The notes under the pieces: generated by a model
Told to the model about the DNA's origin: nothing
The model's database searches: none
What the model saw: the letters and a program-made list of their open reading frames with translations, nothing else
In this document: positions 16,197 through 25,045 of the stretch, piece by piece
Layout of the letters: the number at the start of each line of letters is the position of its first letter
How positions within the stretch are numbered: position 1 is the stretch's first letter
DNA from: Rossellomorea vietnamensis
Lineage (GTDB): Bacteria > Bacillota > Bacilli > Bacillales > Bacillaceae_B
Assembly (NCBI RefSeq): GCF_008180615.1
Contig: NZ_VTEH01000002.1
Coordinates: 250,076 to 314,075, forward strand
Direction of reading: 5' to 3'
Length of the DNA stretch: 64,000 bases
Program-made: the position numbers and the translations under genes

Positions 16197-17124
16197 TATA
16201 GCGCTGACAGTCCAAAGTCTTCAAAAATCATTTAAAGATCAGCAGGTGCTTCATGACGTTTCATTTAATGTGAAAAAGGGTGAAATCACAGCTCTTCTCG
16301 GTCCAAACGGTGCCGGAAAGTCAACGACTATCAGAAGTATTATGGGGATCCTCTATCCGGATCAAGGAATAATTAAATTTCATGGTGAAAAAGAAGGTCA
16401 GATTCCAAAGCATAAAATCGGCTATCTGCCGGAGGAACGAGGTCTGTATAAAAACGTCAAGATTATGGATATCCTTCTGTATTTCGCAGAGCTCAAGGAC
16501 TATCCGCTGAAAAAAGCAAAGGAGCGTGCCTTATCTTACCTGAAGAAGTTTGGCCTGGAGGGAAAAGACAAGGTGCCTATCGAAGAGCTGTCGAAGGGGA
16601 TGGGCCAGAAAGTTCAATTTATCGCCTCTATTATTCATGAGCCGGAGCTGCTCATTCTAGATGAACCGTTTTCAGGTCTTGACCCTGTCAGTCAGGAAGT
16701 GTTCAAGGAAGAGATTAGGGAACTTGCCAAAAATGGAACCGCGATTCTTCTCTCCGCACATCAGATGAACCTGGTAGAGGAAATGGCTGACCGGCTGATT
16801 ATGATTCACAAAGGCAGAGAAGTCATCAGCGGGACCATGGATGAAGTGAAAAAGCAGTATGCAAGCTTTAAATGTACGATTCACGGCAAAAATGATGAGA
16901 AAAAACTGCAGGCAATTCCTAGCGTTACACGGGTGGAGCAGCAGGACAACGTTTCAGTCCTTTTTCTGGATCAGAACCTGAAACCGGCAGAGTGGATCCG
17001 CAAGCTGCCAGCAGATATTCACATAGATGAATTCAGGCTGGATCGGATTTCGCTTCATGAAATTTTTATTGATGTAGCCTCAGATAGAACACTGGCCACA
17101 GAGGAGGAAGAAAAATATGCGTAA
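16189..17124 (+). CDS. ABC transporter ATP-binding protein (NatA-like)
   Basis: Protein of 311 residues with Walker A GPNGAGKST (38-46), Q-loop region KIGYLPEERGLYKN, signature ELSKGMGQKVQFI and Walker B LLILDEPFSGLDP. The LPEERGLY motif is shared by the NatA and YhaQ exporter ATPases. The C-terminal about 80 residues are the extra domain common in that group. It overlaps its neighbours on both sides by eight bases. The partner is the NatB-like permease immediately downstream. The transported compound is not known; sodium, drug or peptide export are all possible. Confidence 0.9.
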   Translation: MSDIALTVQSLQKSFKDQQVLHDVSFNVKKGEITALLGPNGAGKSTTIRSIMGILYPDQGIIKFHGEKEGQIPKHKIGYLPEERGLYKNVKIMDILLYFAELKDYPLKKAKERALSYLKKFGLEGKDKVPIEELSKGMGQKVQFIASIIHEPELLILDEPFSGLDPVSQEVFKEEIRELAKNGTAILLSAHQMNLVEEMADRLIMIHKGREVISGTMDEVKKQYASFKCTIHGKNDEKKLQAIPSVTRVEQQDNVSVLFLDQNLKPAEWIRKLPADIHIDEFRLDRISLHEIFIDVASDRTLATEEEEKYA

Positions 17125-18346
17125 CAGCTTAAAAGTCGCCCGCTGGGAATTTAAACGGAATGCAAAAAATAAATCGTTCGTTATTTCACTTCTGTTGACG
17201 CCAGTGCTTTTCATTCTGTTTTCTACCCTGCCAGCACTGCTATCGGGTTTAGGAAGTGACGAAGAACCTGTCAATGTCTCTGTATCAGATCCTTCAGGCA
17301 TATGGGCAGAACGAATTGAACCTTATCTCAGCAGTGCTGATCTGAATTGGGAAACCAGCGTTGTTACCACCTCCCCTGATGAATGGAAAAGCGGGTTGGA
17401 AGAAGATGAAAGTGCCGTATATCTGGCGCTTGATGAGGCTGCCCTTACTGAAGGACAGATCACCTATTACACAACGGAGGGAACACCTGACTCATTTGAA
17501 GGTGAAGTCAAGCTTCTCGCAGCACCACTGCAGCAGCTGAAACTCCAAAATGCAGGATTATCAGAAGAGCAGATGGCTGCCGTAACAAATGGTGTTCAAT
17601 TCAACGCGGAAGAACTTTCTGGTTCAGAACAGGAATCAGCTGATTCAGGCATAACTGATCTGGCTCGTATCATTCCAGGTGCATTCGCCGGACTGATTTT
17701 ATTCTCTATTGTCATGACCGGTATGATGATTTTCCAGAGTGCTTCACAGGAAAAGAAGGAAAAGGTTTCTGAAATTGTGCTGTCCTCTCTTGCACCAAGT
17801 GACCTGATGCAAGGCAAAATCATCGGTTACTTCTGGCTCGGGATGCTTCAGGTCGGTGTATGGCTCCTCTTTGTACTGCCATTTGTAATCTGGAGATATG
17901 ATGAACTCCCAATTATGGAAAACCTGTTTGTACCAGAGCTTGCACTGCTGATCGTTATTGCATTGATTGGCTACCTGCTATTTGCCGCCCTGTTTGTCGG
18001 ACTTGGGGCAACGGTAGAAGACATCAGCTCAACAAGTAATTTCCAGGGACTAATTATGATGCTTCCGTTTTCTCCGGTTATACTGTTTGGACCAGTCCTA
18101 TCCGATCCTAATGGACTCGCAGCCCAGGTCGGCAGCTATATCCCATTTACATCCCCTGCTGTTCTGATCATGAGATTATCTTTACTCGAAGAATGGCCGT
18201 GGGTTGAAATTGGCATTGCGATAGCAATACTGACCCTGTCCGTCTGGCTCGTGATGAAGCTTGCTGGAAAGATATTTGAAGTGGGAATTCTGCTGTATGG
18301 CAAGAATGCTTCTATAGGTGAGATAGTGAAGTGGGTTCGTTCATAA
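17117..18346 (+). CDS. ABC-2 type permease (NatB/YhaP-like)
   Basis: Protein of 409 residues. One N-terminal membrane helix (FVISLLLTPVLFILFSTLPAL) is followed by an extracellular loop of about 160 residues and then five to six helices from about residue 185 (RIIPGAFAGLILFSIVMTGMM, VSEIVLSSLAPSDLMQGKII). The QEKKEKVSEIVLSS motif is typical for this permease family. It pairs with the NatA-like ATPase whose gene overlaps it by eight bases. A terminator follows directly, so it closes the five-gene operon. Confidence 0.88.
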   Translation: MRNSLKVARWEFKRNAKNKSFVISLLLTPVLFILFSTLPALLSGLGSDEEPVNVSVSDPSGIWAERIEPYLSSADLNWETSVVTTSPDEWKSGLEEDESAVYLALDEAALTEGQITYYTTEGTPDSFEGEVKLLAAPLQQLKLQNAGLSEEQMAAVTNGVQFNAEELSGSEQESADSGITDLARIIPGAFAGLILFSIVMTGMMIFQSASQEKKEKVSEIVLSSLAPSDLMQGKIIGYFWLGMLQVGVWLLFVLPFVIWRYDELPIMENLFVPELALLIVIALIGYLLFAALFVGLGATVEDISSTSNFQGLIMMLPFSPVILFGPVLSDPNGLAAQVGSYIPFTSPAVLIMRLSLLEEWPWVEIGIAIAILTLSVWLVMKLAGKIFEVGILLYGKNASIGEIVKWVRS

Positions 18347-18351
18347 TCATT

Positions 18352-18391
18352 GCTGAGGCAGACGTTGTCTCAGCCTTTTCTTGAATTTTTC
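18352..18391 (+). terminator. Terminator of the YtrA-type operon
   Basis: GCTGAGGCA and TGTCTCAGC form a stem around GACGT, followed by CTTTTCTTGAATTTTT. Confidence 0.8.
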
Positions 18392-18560
18392 ATGCCCCCC
18401 CTCTGTTCTGCTTATCGGGGGCTCAGGAAACCCTATACTAAAAAGCAGGAGAAATTTCCTTCCTCAGTATTCCACCACCCCGCTTAGCATCCAGCAGAGC
18501 CTTCGATTTGATCAGTCACAATACACGACCAGTAAGCCCGTAAAATTAAAACAATTCAAA

Positions 18561-18589
18561 GAGCCGGTACCTTCAATCAGTACCGGCTC
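18561..18589. terminator. Hairpin after rarD
   Basis: GAGCCGGTAC and GTACCGGCTC form a perfect ten-base stem. On the minus strand it is followed by TTTGAATTGTTTT. Confidence 0.65.
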
Positions 18590-18600
18590 ACAAACACATC

Positions 18601-19527
18601 TTACGCACACTTTTCCTGTGCCTTCGTTCTTCGTTTCACTCTCTTCATCCTGGAGACGGAGAAGATAGTCAAAGCTGACCAAATGAACGCGAATGCCACC
18701 AGGTGGGTTTGGGTAAAAGGTTCACCGTAGAAGAAAACACCCAGGATCAGTGTCAGCGTCGGAGCAATGTACTGCAGGAATCCGACCATATAAAGCGGGA
18801 TTCTTTGAGCTCCTTTAGCAAAATAAAGGAGAGGTACAGCCGTCACAGCCCCGCCGGCAATCAACAACCAATCAGTTCCTGCCGACAGATGAAACAAGGA
18901 GATGTTTCCCTGGGAGGACAAATAAATGAGATAGATAAGGGCAAAAGGCGCCGTTGTCATGGTTTCAAGCGTCAATCCAATATCCGAATCGACCTTGATG
19001 AGCTTTTTCGCCAGTCCGTATAGACCAAAGGAAACAGCCAGTCCTACGGCTATCCAAGGAAATCTTCCATACGACGCAGTCAGAACAAGGACTCCTACCG
19101 CAGCCAATATAAATGAGATTACTTGTGCTTTCGTCATTTTTTCTCTTAAAATAAAAACCCCCAGCAATACACTGACAAGAGGATTGATATAATAACCCAG
19201 ACTTGCTTCTACCATTTGATCGGTATTAACAGCCCATATATAGATAAACCAATTTAAACTGACAAGAAGCGACGCCGTTGCCAAGGCAGCCAGCTTCTTT
19301 TTGGTTTGCATCATTCCCTTGATCATTTTCCAGAATTCCGGGAATTTTTTAATGACAATCAAAAAGACAATCATAAACCAGAATGACCAGAATATCCTGT
19401 TTGCCAATATTTCATCTGCCGGTACATGATCCAGCCACTTCCAATAAATCGGCAATATTCCCCAGAGAAAATATGAAAATGCAGTATAAATAATTCCCGA
19501 TTGTTCTTCTGTACGAATGCCGGCCAC
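18601..19527 (-). CDS. rarD: EamA/RarD family transporter
   Basis: Integral membrane protein with ten hydrophobic helices, beginning IIYTAFSYFLWGILPIYWKW, the RarD signature. Members of the drug/metabolite transporter superfamily export or import small metabolites; the RarD substrate is not known. The start is uncertain. A GTG at 19527 touches its GAAGGGGG site. An ATT codon three triplets later (19518) has ideal spacing to it. A TTG at 19611 gives 28 extra residues unlike the family. Array C lies just upstream of the gene. Confidence 0.85.
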   Translation of the reverse strand: MAGIRTEEQSGIIYTAFSYFLWGILPIYWKWLDHVPADEILANRIFWSFWFMIVFLIVIKKFPEFWKMIKGMMQTKKKLAALATASLLVSLNWFIYIWAVNTDQMVEASLGYYINPLVSVLLGVFILREKMTKAQVISFILAAVGVLVLTASYGRFPWIAVGLAVSFGLYGLAKKLIKVDSDIGLTLETMTTAPFALIYLIYLSSQGNISLFHLSAGTDWLLIAGGAVTAVPLLYFAKGAQRIPLYMVGFLQYIAPTLTLILGVFFYGEPFTQTHLVAFAFIWSALTIFSVSRMKRVKRRTKAQEKCA

Positions 19528-19677
19528 CCCCTTCAAAAAATATTTCCGTTTTCGAAATAATATTATTATATCTCGGTTACCTCTAAAGGGCAATCTGAAT
19601 TTTTCTTGCAACTTCTTTAAGAGACAATGATTTAGAATGTGTTTCTGATTTTTCGGACCTCTAATATTCTTCTTATT

Positions 19678-20130
19678 GTTTAACCCATATTCCTGATTTG
19701 CAGGCCGCTATCTTCTTCTTTTCTCCTTTTCATTGGGCCGTATTCCTCATTTACGGGCCGGTATCTTCTTCATTCCACCTTTTCATTGGCCCGTATTCCT
19801 CATTTGCGGGCCGGTATCTTCTTCTTTACACCTTCTCATTGGGCCGTATTCCTCGTTTGCGGTCCGGTATCTTCTTCTTTACACCTTTTCATTGGCCCGT
19901 ATTCCTCATTTGCGGGCCGGTATCTTCTTCATTCCACCTTCTCATTGGCCCGCATTCCTCATTTGCGGTCCGGTATCTTCTTCTTTACACCTTTTCATTG
20001 GCCCGTATTCCTCATTTGCGGGCCGGTATCTTCTTCATTCCACCTTTTCATTGGCCCGCATTCCTCGTTTGCGGCCCATATCTGCTTCATTCAACCTTCT
20101 CATAGGACCGTATTCCTGCTTTGCAAATCC
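19678..20130. repeat. Array C: nine 53-bp tandem repeats
   Basis: Units start at 19678 (diverged), 19731, 19784, 19837, 19890, 19943, 19996, 20049 and about 20101 (partial). The typical unit carries GGCCCGTATTCCTCATTTGC then GGGCC, an inverted repeat GGCCCG/CGGGCC, and a tail of TATCTTCTTC and TTCCACCTTTT. Because 53 is not a multiple of three, all three + frames stay open and encode the same peptide, which is clearly not a gene. It lies beyond the ytcJ terminator. Confidence 0.95.
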
Positions 20131-20191
20131 AGCAAGACATTTTTTACATTACTAATTCAGAATTTCAACCTGGCAGCCCCCGCTTCCACAC

Positions 20192-20221
20192 AAAAAAGGT
20201 GCCCAAAACACACGGCACCCC
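20192..20221 (-). terminator. Terminator of ytcJ
   Basis: On the minus strand GGGTGCC and GGGCACC (one mismatch) enclose GTGTGTTTT, followed by six T. Confidence 0.75.
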
Positions 20222-20231
20222 CCGAAAATAT

Positions 20232-21830
20232 TTATGCATTTTTGTAAACAACCGTTTCGTCAACAATGGTCATTTCCACTTCCATCCCCAGAAGTTCATC
20301 TGGATCTATCTTAAATAAGTCTTTTGGAAGAACGGTGAAATCCGCTCGGTACCCCTCTTTAATCATGCCATGGTCATGTTCATGATGACAGGCATAGGCA
20401 CTTCCTTTGGTGAACAAAGAAACAGCTTCATACATAGAGAGACGCTGGTCCTCCATATAGACCGTCTTTTGAGGATCTAAAGGATTGGTTCTCGTTACCG
20501 CGGCATGCATGCCAAGCAATGGATCGACTGGCTCAATCGGTGCATCCGATCCGCCGGCACATGGAATCCCTTCATCCAGAAGCGTCTTCCAGGCATAGTT
20601 GTATTCCATGTTTTCTTCCCCGACTCTGTCGATCACCCAAGGGAAATCAGAAGGAACAAATCTCGGCTGTATATCAAGAATAAGCGGAAGCTTCTTGATT
20701 CTGTCAATCAGCTCTCTGCGGAGCAGCTGTGCATGGATAAAACGGTCTCTTCTTCCGTTAAATGTTGGGTAAGCTTCCACCACATCCAGCACATTTTCAA
20801 ATGCTTGATCACCTATTGTATGCACCGCAATCGGCAGCCTAAATTCTCTTGCTTTTTTAACGAGTTCGGTCAGTTTTTCCTGTGTATGGATGGCAACACC
20901 ATTGGTGGATGGATCATCATTATAAGGGTGGCTCAGTAAAGCAGTCCTTCCTCCCAGTGCACCGTCAGCGAATATTTTCATTGCCCCGAACTCTACTAGT
21001 GATGTTCCGCCCATAAAAGTATTGCCTGCGTCATTCCAATCTTCGATGACTGCCTGATGGACAAGCAGGTGGGACCTGAATTTTTTGCCATTCTTCTCAA
21101 TGACATTCAAAAAGGTCTGATAGGTTTTTTCAAAGTTCCCATAATAGCTCAGGTCCTCTGTATGTCCGCCGACGAGTCCCAGTTTCCAGCAATTTTCGAT
21201 CGCCTTTGTCATGGCTCCTTCAAGATACTCTCCTGTAGGTGAAGGCATGGCATCCACCAGCAGGTCCTGCGCTGTGTCTTTTAAAACACCATTCAGTTCA
21301 CCAATTTCATTTTTTTCAATAAGTCCTCCAGGAGGATTTTGCGTATCAAGATCAATCCCCGCCATTTCCAATGCGCGGGAATTGGCTACCATGGCATGAC
21401 GGCAGATGCGTTTAAGAAGGACCGGCTGATCCGGAACGACTTCATCGATTTCCTGCCTTGTTACAACTTCACTATCTTCCCACAAGTTTTCATTAAAGCC
21501 CTCACCGATCACCCAGTTTCCCTCTGGAGTAGCAGCGGCTTTTTCTTTAATCGCCTGCAATACCTGTTCCTTGGTATTCATTTTGGAAAGATCCAGCCGA
21601 ATCAGAGTTTCACCATGACCAATAAGATGCATATGACTGTCGACAAATCCAGGGTAAACGGTATTTCCCTGCAGGTCTACTCTGTCTGAAATCAGATCTG
21701 CATATTTTGCTTCCAATTCCTGCACTGATCCCGTTCTTGTAATATATCCATTCTTTGTAAAAACAGCTTCTACTGAAGACCCTTCTTCAGTCATTGTATA
21801 AAATTTTCCGTTAAACCATAACGTTCCCAT
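20232..21830 (-). CDS. ytcJ: Metal-dependent amidohydrolase, YtcJ family
   Basis: Protein of 532 residues of the amidohydrolase superfamily. Metal-binding motifs are visible: VDSHMHLIGHGE near residue 70, the distal HAQL after RRDRFI, GGSDAPIEPVDPLLG with the catalytic Asp, and HTIGDQAFENVLD. The family includes cytosolic hydrolases of unknown natural substrate. The ATG at 21830 has AAGGAG eight bases upstream; the frame is open eight codons further but without a site. It follows ytcI with 180 bp between, which includes a terminator and two hairpins. Confidence 0.9.
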   Translation of the reverse strand: MGTLWFNGKFYTMTEEGSSVEAVFTKNGYITRTGSVQELEAKYADLISDRVDLQGNTVYPGFVDSHMHLIGHGETLIRLDLSKMNTKEQVLQAIKEKAAATPEGNWVIGEGFNENLWEDSEVVTRQEIDEVVPDQPVLLKRICRHAMVANSRALEMAGIDLDTQNPPGGLIEKNEIGELNGVLKDTAQDLLVDAMPSPTGEYLEGAMTKAIENCWKLGLVGGHTEDLSYYGNFEKTYQTFLNVIEKNGKKFRSHLLVHQAVIEDWNDAGNTFMGGTSLVEFGAMKIFADGALGGRTALLSHPYNDDPSTNGVAIHTQEKLTELVKKAREFRLPIAVHTIGDQAFENVLDVVEAYPTFNGRRDRFIHAQLLRRELIDRIKKLPLILDIQPRFVPSDFPWVIDRVGEENMEYNYAWKTLLDEGIPCAGGSDAPIEPVDPLLGMHAAVTRTNPLDPQKTVYMEDQRLSMYEAVSLFTKGSAYACHHEHDHGMIKEGYRADFTVLPKDLFKIDPDELLGMEVEMTIVDETVVYKNA

Positions 21831-21863
21831 TATAAAAACTCCTTGTCCCAGCATTTTCTATAC

Positions 21864-21887
21864 AAAAAAGGACTGGCTCACCGTCCT
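21864..21887 (-). terminator. Terminator in the ytcI-ytcJ gap
   Basis: On the minus strand AGGACGG and CCAGTCCT pair around TGAG, followed by six T. It ends just 20 bases before the ytcJ ribosome binding site, so it could be a plain ytcI terminator or an attenuator for ytcJ. Confidence 0.65.
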
Positions 21888-21945
21888 GATAGAGGATGTT
21901 TCAGAATTCGCTTCTCTATCGAGACCGGGAGCCACTCCCGTCATT
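21888..21945 (-). promoter_or_regulatory. Structured leader upstream of ytcJ
   Basis: Two hairpins precede the terminator on the minus strand: GACGGGAG/CTCCCGGTC (about 21922-21942), and ATAGAG/CTCTAT around GAAGCGAATTCTGAAACATC. I could not match this to a known riboswitch class. Confidence 0.35.
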
Positions 21946-22014
21946 TCTGTCTATTCCATTTTACTATAACGCTTTAATACTTTAAAGGATTTCGTTTTCT
22001 GAAATATCAAAGCA

Positions 22015-23598
22015 TTAGCTCTTTAATGCTTTTCTTTCATTCTGCCTCAATTCGATTCTCCTGATTTTTCCTGAAGTAGTTTTAGGCAGCTCTTCGAGGA
22101 ACTCAATCTTTCTCGGATATTTATAAGGCGCTGTCAATTCCTTTACATGTTCCTGAAGATTTTTTACTAAATCTGGACCTTCCTGATTCACTCCATCCCT
22201 GAGTACGACAAAGGCCTTGACGATATTCCCTCTAACTTCATCAGGACTAGCAACGACTGCGCACTCTTTCACAAATGGGTGTTTCACGAGTGCGTCCTCT
22301 ACTTCAAACGGTCCAATCGTGTAGCCCGAGCTGATGATGATGTCATCTCCCCTTCCTTCGAACCAAAAGTACCCTTCCTCATCCTTCTTCGCTTTATCGC
22401 CTGTAATGTAGTAATCTCCGCGGAATTGCATCGCAGTTCTTTCAGGATCTTTATAGTAATTTTTAAATAATGCAGGTGTATCTGTATGCACAGCAATATC
22501 TCCAACTTCTCCAGGAGCGCATGGATTTCCCTCTTCATCAATAATTTCCACAGAGTTTCCAGGTGTTGGTTTTCCCATGGAACCAGGTTTCAGTTCCATT
22601 CCTTTCATGATGCCGACAAGCAGCGTGTTTTCAGTCTGGCCGTATCCATCCCTGACTTCTACATTAAAATGTTTTTGAAAAGCATCAATGACTTCCCTGT
22701 TCAAAGGCTCCCCTGCAGAAACTGCGCTATGAAGATGCTGAAGATTGTACTTCCCAAGATCATTCACTTTTGCCATCAGGCGGTACTCTGTCGGTGTACA
22801 GCAAAGAACGTTGACTCCATGGTCCTCCAGCATCTGCAGATACGTTTCCGGATCAAATTTACCTTGGTATACCAACCCGGTAGCTCCAGAACCCAGAACC
22901 GACAGAAACGGACTCCAGATCCACTTTTGCCAGCCAGGTCCGGCTGTAGCCCAAACGGTGTCTCCCTCTTCAATGCTGAGCCATTTTTTCGCCGCTGTGC
23001 GTAAATGCGCATAAGCCCATCCGTGAGTATGCACGACTCCTTTTGGATTTCCCGTAGTTCCAGATGTGTAAGAGAGGAACGCCATATCATCACGCGCAGT
23101 ATCAGCAAGCTCCATTTCATCAGATGCTTCCGTTTTTAAGACATCTAACGAAAGCCACCCTTCTTTTTCTGCTCCGATTACGAATTTCTTCAGACCTTTG
23201 CTTTCTTCCACTTCATCAAACTGATCGGTAAAAGGCGCATAGGAAACAATAGCTTTAACATCTCCATGTTCAATCCGGTACTTGAGGTCTTTTGACCGAA
23301 GCATTTCTGAACTCGGGATGACCACTAATCCTGCTTTCAGTGCCGCAACATATGTTTCATAGGCCTCGATCAGCCTTGGAATCATGACGAGGACAACATC
23401 TCCTTTTTCCAAGCCATGATTCATGAAGGCGTTTCCAATTTTATTCGCATTTTTCATCAGATATTCATATGTAATTTCTTTCTCTTCCCCTTGTTCGCTT
23501 TTCCACAAAATCGCCTTGTTGCCAGGATCACTTGCGAATTTCTCCACTTCACTGACTAAATTGTATTTTTCCGGTGAAAGCAAATCTTCTCTTCTCAT
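22015..23598 (-). CDS. ytcI: Acyl-CoA synthetase, acetyl-CoA synthetase-like
   Basis: Protein of 527 residues of the ANL superfamily that activates a carboxylic acid to its acyl-CoA through an acyl-AMP. Motifs: the P-loop FLSYTSGTTGNPKGVVHTHG, the A5 motif DGYGQTE, YITGDKAKKDEEGYFWFEGR, and PKTTSGKIRR with the C-terminal catalytic Lys. The sequence is closest to medium-chain acyl-CoA ligases rather than AcsA, which is encoded separately at 50825. GGGGGAG precedes the ATG. B. subtilis ytcI has the same position next to a SASP gene. Substrate chain length cannot be read. Confidence 0.9.
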   Translation of the reverse strand: MRREDLLSPEKYNLVSEVEKFASDPGNKAILWKSEQGEEKEITYEYLMKNANKIGNAFMNHGLEKGDVVLVMIPRLIEAYETYVAALKAGLVVIPSSEMLRSKDLKYRIEHGDVKAIVSYAPFTDQFDEVEESKGLKKFVIGAEKEGWLSLDVLKTEASDEMELADTARDDMAFLSYTSGTTGNPKGVVHTHGWAYAHLRTAAKKWLSIEEGDTVWATAGPGWQKWIWSPFLSVLGSGATGLVYQGKFDPETYLQMLEDHGVNVLCCTPTEYRLMAKVNDLGKYNLQHLHSAVSAGEPLNREVIDAFQKHFNVEVRDGYGQTENTLLVGIMKGMELKPGSMGKPTPGNSVEIIDEEGNPCAPGEVGDIAVHTDTPALFKNYYKDPERTAMQFRGDYYITGDKAKKDEEGYFWFEGRGDDIIISSGYTIGPFEVEDALVKHPFVKECAVVASPDEVRGNIVKAFVVLRDGVNQEGPDLVKNLQEHVKELTAPYKYPRKIEFLEELPKTTSGKIRRIELRQNERKALKS

Positions 23599-23736
23599 GA
23601 TTCTCCCCCTTTGATGTTCGTTCCACTTTATTATACTAAATTTTTATAATATTTAAAAATATTAATCAAGGGGACTTTAGAACGTTTTTTTGTGTTTATG
23701 CAACTTTAGATATACCTGCTCTTCTATTTGGCCTTT

Positions 23737-24635
23737 CTGTTGTCTTCGGTTTCTCGCTCGCAAGACACCTGAACCCTTTTTGGACCTCCTGGTGTCACTC
23801 GTTGCCTCTCCGAAGGACACCTGAACCCCTTTTTCGACCGTCTGGTGTCTCTTGTGTTCTTCTCGAGTGACACCAGATGCCCTTTTCGGCACTTCAGGTG
23901 TCTCTCGTTCCCCTCTCGAAGGACACCTGAACCCCTTTTTCGCACTCCAGGTGTCTCTCGTTCCCCTCTCGAAGGACACCTGAACCCCTTTTCGACCGTC
24001 TGGTGTCTCTCGTGTTCTTCTCGAGTGACAACAGATGCTCTTTTCGGCACTTCAGGTGTCTCTCGTTCCTCTCCCGAAGGACACCTGAACCCCTTTTTCG
24101 CACTCCAGGTGTCTCTCGTTCCCCTCCCGAGGGACACCCGAACCCCTTTTTCGCACTCCAGGTGTCTCCCGTTCCCCTCTCGAAGGACACCTGAACCCCT
24201 TTTTCGACCGTCTGGTGTCTCTCGTGTTCTTCTCGAGTGACACCAGATGCCCTTTTCGGCACTTCAGGTGTCTCTCGTTCCCCTCTCGAAGGACACCTGA
24301 ACCCCTTTTTCGACCGTCTGGTGTCTCTCGTGTTCTTCTCGAGTGACAACAGATGCCCTTTTCGGCACTTCAGGTGTCTCTCGTTCCCCTCTGGAAGGAC
24401 ACCCGAACCCCTTTTTCGCACTCCAGCTGTCACTCGTTCCCCTCCCGAGGGACACCTAAACCCCTTTTTCGCACTCCAGATGTCTCCCGTTCCCCTCCCG
24501 AGGGACACCTGAACCCCTTTTTCGCACTCCAGGTGTATCTCGTTCCCCTCCCTAGTGACACCTGAACCCCTTTTTCGCACTCCAGGTGTCTCCCGTTCCC
24601 CTCCCGAAATACACCCACACCCCTTTCCGCCCCTC
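23737..24635. repeat. Array D: seventeen 53-bp tandem hairpin repeats
   Basis: Units begin at 23737, 23789, 23842, 23895, 23948, 24000, 24053, 24106, 24159, 24212, 24265, 24318, 24371, 24424, 24477, 24530 and 24583, with a step of 53 (twice 52). The common unit has arms CAGGTGTCnnTCG and CGAnnGACACCTG, then AACCCCTTTTTCG. A second type has CTGGTGTC and GACACCAG, so both arms changed together. Long frames in several phases (up to 228 codons) are periodic and not genes. It sits between the SASP terminator and ytcI. Confidence 0.97.
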
Positions 24636-24702
24636 CAAATGATTCTATCCTGAGTCTTCCAACGCCCCCCATCCCCACCCTTTTATGGTGTCTAAAAAAA
24701 AC

Positions 24703-24733
24703 CAAAAAAAGGAGCGGGAAAACCCGCTCCTTG
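24703..24733 (-). terminator. Terminator of the SASP gene
   Basis: On the minus strand GGAGCGGG and CCCGCTCC form a perfect stem around TTTT, followed by seven T. Confidence 0.9.
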
Positions 24734-24753
24734 TAGCCATATTATTTAGTTGA

Positions 24754-24960
24754 TTACTGTTGGTAGCTTCCGCCGATTTGTTGTTCAGCCATTTGAACTA
24801 AACGTTTAGTGATTTCACCACCGACAGAACCGTTAGCGCGTGCAGTTGTGTCTGCACCAAGTTGTACACCAAATTCAGAAGCGATTTCATACTTCATTTG
24901 GTCGATTGCTTGTTGAGCTCCTGGAGCTACTAGTTGGTTTGAACTGTTGTTGTTTGCCAT
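24754..24960 (-). CDS. sspA: Alpha/beta-type small acid-soluble spore protein
   Basis: Spore DNA-binding protein of 68 residues that coats forespore DNA and protects it from UV and heat. The GPR protease site is [13 protein letters not shown] (about 23-35), followed by [21 protein letters not shown], the strongly conserved DNA-contacting part. AAGGAGG precedes the ATG, and a sigma-G-like promoter lies 24-54 bp upstream. Bacilli carry several such genes. Place and strand match sspA of B. subtilis between ytcI and thiI, so the symbol rests on synteny. Confidence 0.95.
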   Translation of the reverse strand: MANNNSSNQLVAPGAQQAIDQMKYEIASEFGVQLGADTTARANGSVGGEITKRLVQMAEQQIGGSYQQ

Positions 24961-24983
24961 GTGTTTTCACCTCCTTGTGAGTA

Positions 24984-25014
24984 TAGAATGTGCGAAAATA
25001 CATGGCTTCATTCG
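24984..25014 (-). promoter_or_regulatory. Sigma-G-type promoter of the SASP gene
   Basis: On the minus strand CGAATG, 18 bases, CATTCTA. The -10 fits the sigma-G consensus CATTMTA exactly and the -35 differs from TGAATA at the first and last bases. This is the expected forespore promoter. Confidence 0.7.
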
Positions 25015-25045
25015 GATTTATAATTGGTAATTCTTCCTAATGTTT

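Noticed and set aside
23894..24580. Open frames of 60-228 codons in array D, on both strands
   Set aside because: They are periodic translations of a 53-bp unit that is open in several phases, without ribosome binding sites. The three overlapping frames in array C (19698-20247) and the frame at 50281-50775 in array F are rejected for the same reason.
23737..24635. Array D as a CRISPR array
   Set aside because: The whole 53-bp unit is repeated; there are no unique spacers between conserved direct repeats and no cas genes. The same holds for arrays C, E, F and G.
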